Shown one piece after another: positions 62,001 through 64,000 of a stretch of DNA of 64,000 nt (position 1 is the first letter of the stretch; each line of letters begins with the position of its first letter). Origin of the DNA: Flavobacterium alvei (GTDB lineage Bacteria > Bacteroidota > Bacteroidia > Flavobacteriales > Flavobacteriaceae); NCBI RefSeq assembly GCF_002920895.1, contig NZ_PQVG01000001.1, positions 496,001 to 560,000 of the forward strand. The letters run 5' to 3'. Under the pieces are notes generated by a model. The model searched no databases. It was not told where the DNA came from and saw only the letters and a program-made list of their open reading frames with translations. A program made the position numbers and the translations under genes.

Positions 62001-64000
62001 ATGAAATACATAAAGATATTACCCCTAATAGTGCTATCCTTCTTGTTATTTTCATCCTGCGATGATCAAATAATGGAATGGGGAAAAGACCCTAGTCACG
62101 GCGAAGTAACCGGAGCTGAACTACCTCTTGAATTGCAAGAAAAAATAAGTCGATATGAACCCCTAAAAAACTACACGACCTTTATACTTGGTGGTGGCGT
62201 AGGTCTTGATTTGTATATGACCAACGAAACCTATCGTAAACTAACCAATGAAAATTTCGACGAAGTAACCATTGGATATGAAATGAAACACGGTCCAATG
62301 GTGAAAGCCAATGGAGCTATCGATTTTACTAAAGTAGATGCTTTCATTGCTAAAGTAAAAGAAGCAGGGCTAACCGTTTATGGGCACACCTTAGTTTGGC
62401 ATTCTAACCAAAATGCTAGCTACTTAAACAGCTTGATTGCACCCACTATAATTCCGGGTTCAAGCGGAACAAACGTGCTTGATTTAACGAATCTAAAAAA
62501 CGGAACATTTACAGGTTGGTCAAGAAATCAAGGTGCTGGAATGACTGTTGTAAATGGTGCTGGTTTATCTGCAACAACACAAGGTCTAAAAATGATCTCC
62601 AGTGCTACATCTGCCAATCCTTGGGATTTGCAACTGACAACACCTGCAATTCCAGTTGTAAGCGGACATAATTATGAAGTATCATTCTTTATCAAATCTG
62701 AAACAAGCGGACAAGGACGAATCTCTTTTGATGCTTCATTAACTAATCAATACCCTTATAAAGATTGGTATAACACAGGCGGGGCAGCGACTGCCAGTTT
62801 TGCAACCACTTCTCAATGGAAACAACTAAAAATCAAAGTAAACGCAGCCGATTTTAAAGCCGGAAGTACCACTTTCAAATTCAGTATTGATATGGGCTAT
62901 TTACCAAATGTAACTTATTATATAGATGTAAACACATTGAGTGTTGTAGATCTTGATGCCGTTCCAGTAGTTACAAATTTGGTTAGCAATGGCAAATTTA
63001 ATACCGATATATCTGGATGGTCAAAATACAACGGCGATGCAAACGCATTGAATCTTGCCAGTGCAGCTGAGTCCTACGAAGGAAACGGTGCTATGAAAAT
63101 ACTAAATTCAACTAGCAATACAGGTAGTCAATGGAAAACACAAATTCACTCTAATTTTACATCTAAATTAACTTCAGGAACAGCTTACACTATTTCCTAT
63201 TATATTAAATCAGATGCGGTTGGGTCTGTAAGGTGTTCAACCACTGGAAATGCGCAATACCAAGGAGACCAAGCCACTTCTACAGCTTGGAAATTTATCG
63301 AATGGAAAATCACAGGTACAGGTGCCGAAGACGGATTTAACTTTGATTTAGGTGCCGTTGCAGGAACTTACTATATTGACAATGTATTGGTAACCCCAAC
63401 AGTTGCTAGCGGAGGTGGAGGAACAAGTTCAACCACTATCGAAAAAACTGATGCTGAAAAAGCTACAATTATTGGTAATGCGATGAAAGATTGGATTTCT
63501 AAAATGGTTACTCATTACAAACCATCTGTTTTTGCTTGGGATGTTGTAAACGAACCTATGAAAGAAGATGGAACCTTAAGAAATGGGACCGAAGGGGATA
63601 CAGCAACCGATTATTTTTCTTGGGTGAAATATCTAGGAAAAGATTATGCTGTAACAGCTTTCAAACTGGCTCGTCAAAATGGAAATGCTACAGACAAACT
63701 CTTCATCAATGATTACAATCTTGAATCTAGATTAGACAAATGCACAGGTTTAATTAATTATGTGAAATACATAGAAACACAAGGCGCAACTGTTGACGGA
63801 ATTGGAACTCAAATGCACATTTCTTTAGATACTAGCAAAGATAAAATAGCTCAAATGTTCCAATTGCTTGCCGCTTCTGGAAAACTAATTAAAGTTTCTG
63901 AATTGGATGTTAGACTAGGCACCAATGCTCCTACAGTAGAGCAACAAGCGGCTCAAGCCGCAATGTACCAATATGTGATTGATATGTACAAAAAATACAT
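62001..64000 (+). CDS. GH10 endo-xylanase with two CBMs inserted in the barrel, surface lipoprotein (cut by window end)
   Basis: The open frame from ATG 62001 runs off the window after 666 codons. It has a lipoprotein signal (Cys20 in LLFSSCDDQ, acidic residues following, as in surface lipoproteins) and a GH10 barrel that begins normally to GHTLVWHSNQ (His129, His134). Two CBM_4_9-like modules interrupt it (about 155-310 and 315-468; NGTFTGWSRN, NGKFNTDISGWS, each ending YYID), followed by a Gly-rich linker near 471. The barrel then resumes with DAEKATIIGNAMKDWI, acid/base Glu518 (WDVVNEPM) and nucleophile Glu634 (SELDVRLG). This split arrangement is known from gut Bacteroidota xylanases. It cuts xylan at the surface; the C-terminus is missing. 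Confidence 0.92.
   Translation, partial: MKYIKILPLIVLSFLLFSSCDDQIMEWGKDPSHGEVTGAELPLELQEKISRYEPLKNYTTFILGGGVGLDLYMTNETYRKLTNENFDEVTIGYEMKHGPMVKANGAIDFTKVDAFIAKVKEAGLTVYGHTLVWHSNQNASYLNSLIAPTIIPGSSGTNVLDLTNLKNGTFTGWSRNQGAGMTVVNGAGLSATTQGLKMISSATSANPWDLQLTTPAIPVVSGHNYEVSFFIKSETSGQGRISFDASLTNQYPYKDWYNTGGAATASFATTSQWKQLKIKVNAADFKAGSTTFKFSIDMGYLPNVTYYIDVNTLSVVDLDAVPVVTNLVSNGKFNTDISGWSKYNGDANALNLASAAESYEGNGAMKILNSTSNTGSQWKTQIHSNFTSKLTSGTAYTISYYIKSDAVGSVRCSTTGNAQYQGDQATSTAWKFIEWKITGTGAEDGFNFDLGAVAGTYYIDNVLVTPTVASGGGGTSSTTIEKTDAEKATIIGNAMKDWISKMVTHYKPSVFAWDVVNEPMKEDGTLRNGTEGDTATDYFSWVKYLGKDYAVTAFKLARQNGNATDKLFINDYNLESRLDKCTGLINYVKYIETQGATVDGIGTQMHISLDTSKDKIAQMFQLLAASGKLIKVSELDVRLGTNAPTVEQQAAQAAMYQYVIDMYKKY

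Noticed and set aside
1..64000. Mobile elements, prophage or recent horizontal transfer
   Set aside because: No transposase, integrase, tRNA-flanked repeat or target duplication was seen, and base composition looks even throughout.

Overview
The window looks like the chromosome of a Flavobacterium-like member of the Bacteroidota. The evidence is a low GC content, Flavobacterium-type promoters (TTG, 17-23 bases, TANNTTTG), two SusC/SusD pairs, many lipoprotein glycosidases, and a secreted protein with a type IX secretion (T9SS) sorting domain. I see no tRNA, rRNA, CRISPR array, insertion sequence, prophage or integrase. Almost every gene serves the breakdown of plant pectic arabinan and glucurono(arabino)xylan and the metabolism of the pentoses and uronates released, so I read the window as one pentose-polysaccharide superlocus.

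Layout. (1) 1-2503: the tail of an aldo/keto reductase and a GH2 glycosidase. (2) 2616-5338 (-): transketolase and transaldolase, the non-oxidative pentose phosphate steps. (3) 6030-7223 (+): a secreted tandem CBM protein with no catalytic domain. (4) 7320-10306: uronate catabolism (uxuA, an SDR-type uxuB) with a divergent AraC regulator. (5) 10504-15746 (-): araB-araD-araA-galM. (6) 15886-32743 (-): arabinan utilisation locus, susC-susD-GH51-GH43-GH43-GH2-GH43-GH127-GPH symporter-GH43. (7) 33397-34870: two convergent NUDIX-type regulators with degenerate Nudix boxes, resembling Bacteroides AraR. (8) 35051-41063 (-): sodium/sugar symporter, then a separate operon of a GntR-type regulator, xylulokinase and xylose isomerase. 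(9) 41264-64000: xylan utilisation locus with its LacI regulator, GH3 and acetylesterase leftwards, GH67-GH10-GPH symporter-GH43-GH2 rightwards, then susC-susD-surface glycan-binding protein-GH10. The last GH10 carries inserted CBMs and is cut by the window end.

How it works together (inference from families and signal peptides). Surface endo-enzymes cut the polymers, SusCD complexes import oligosaccharides, and periplasmic exo-enzymes trim them. A GPH symporter with a cytoplasmic GH43 next to it appears in each of the two loci. The monosaccharides then pass through AraA/B/D or XylA/B to xylulose 5-phosphate and on through transketolase and transaldolase. Uronates go through UxuB and UxuA.

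Regulation. Five LacI-type dyads centred on CG (GCAAnCGnTTGC-like) sit at the xylan susC promoter, the GH3/GH67 divergent promoter, upstream of the LacI gene, and twice at the distant CBM gene. This suggests a small LacI regulon. A different motif (TAYATTTACAA) recurs at the tkt promoter, the arabinan susC leader and the first NUDIX gene. Nothing here is clearly an undescribed system. The points most worth following are the LacI regulon with its orphan CBM protein, the paired NUDIX regulators, and a nested inverted repeat ahead of the arabinan GPH symporter.
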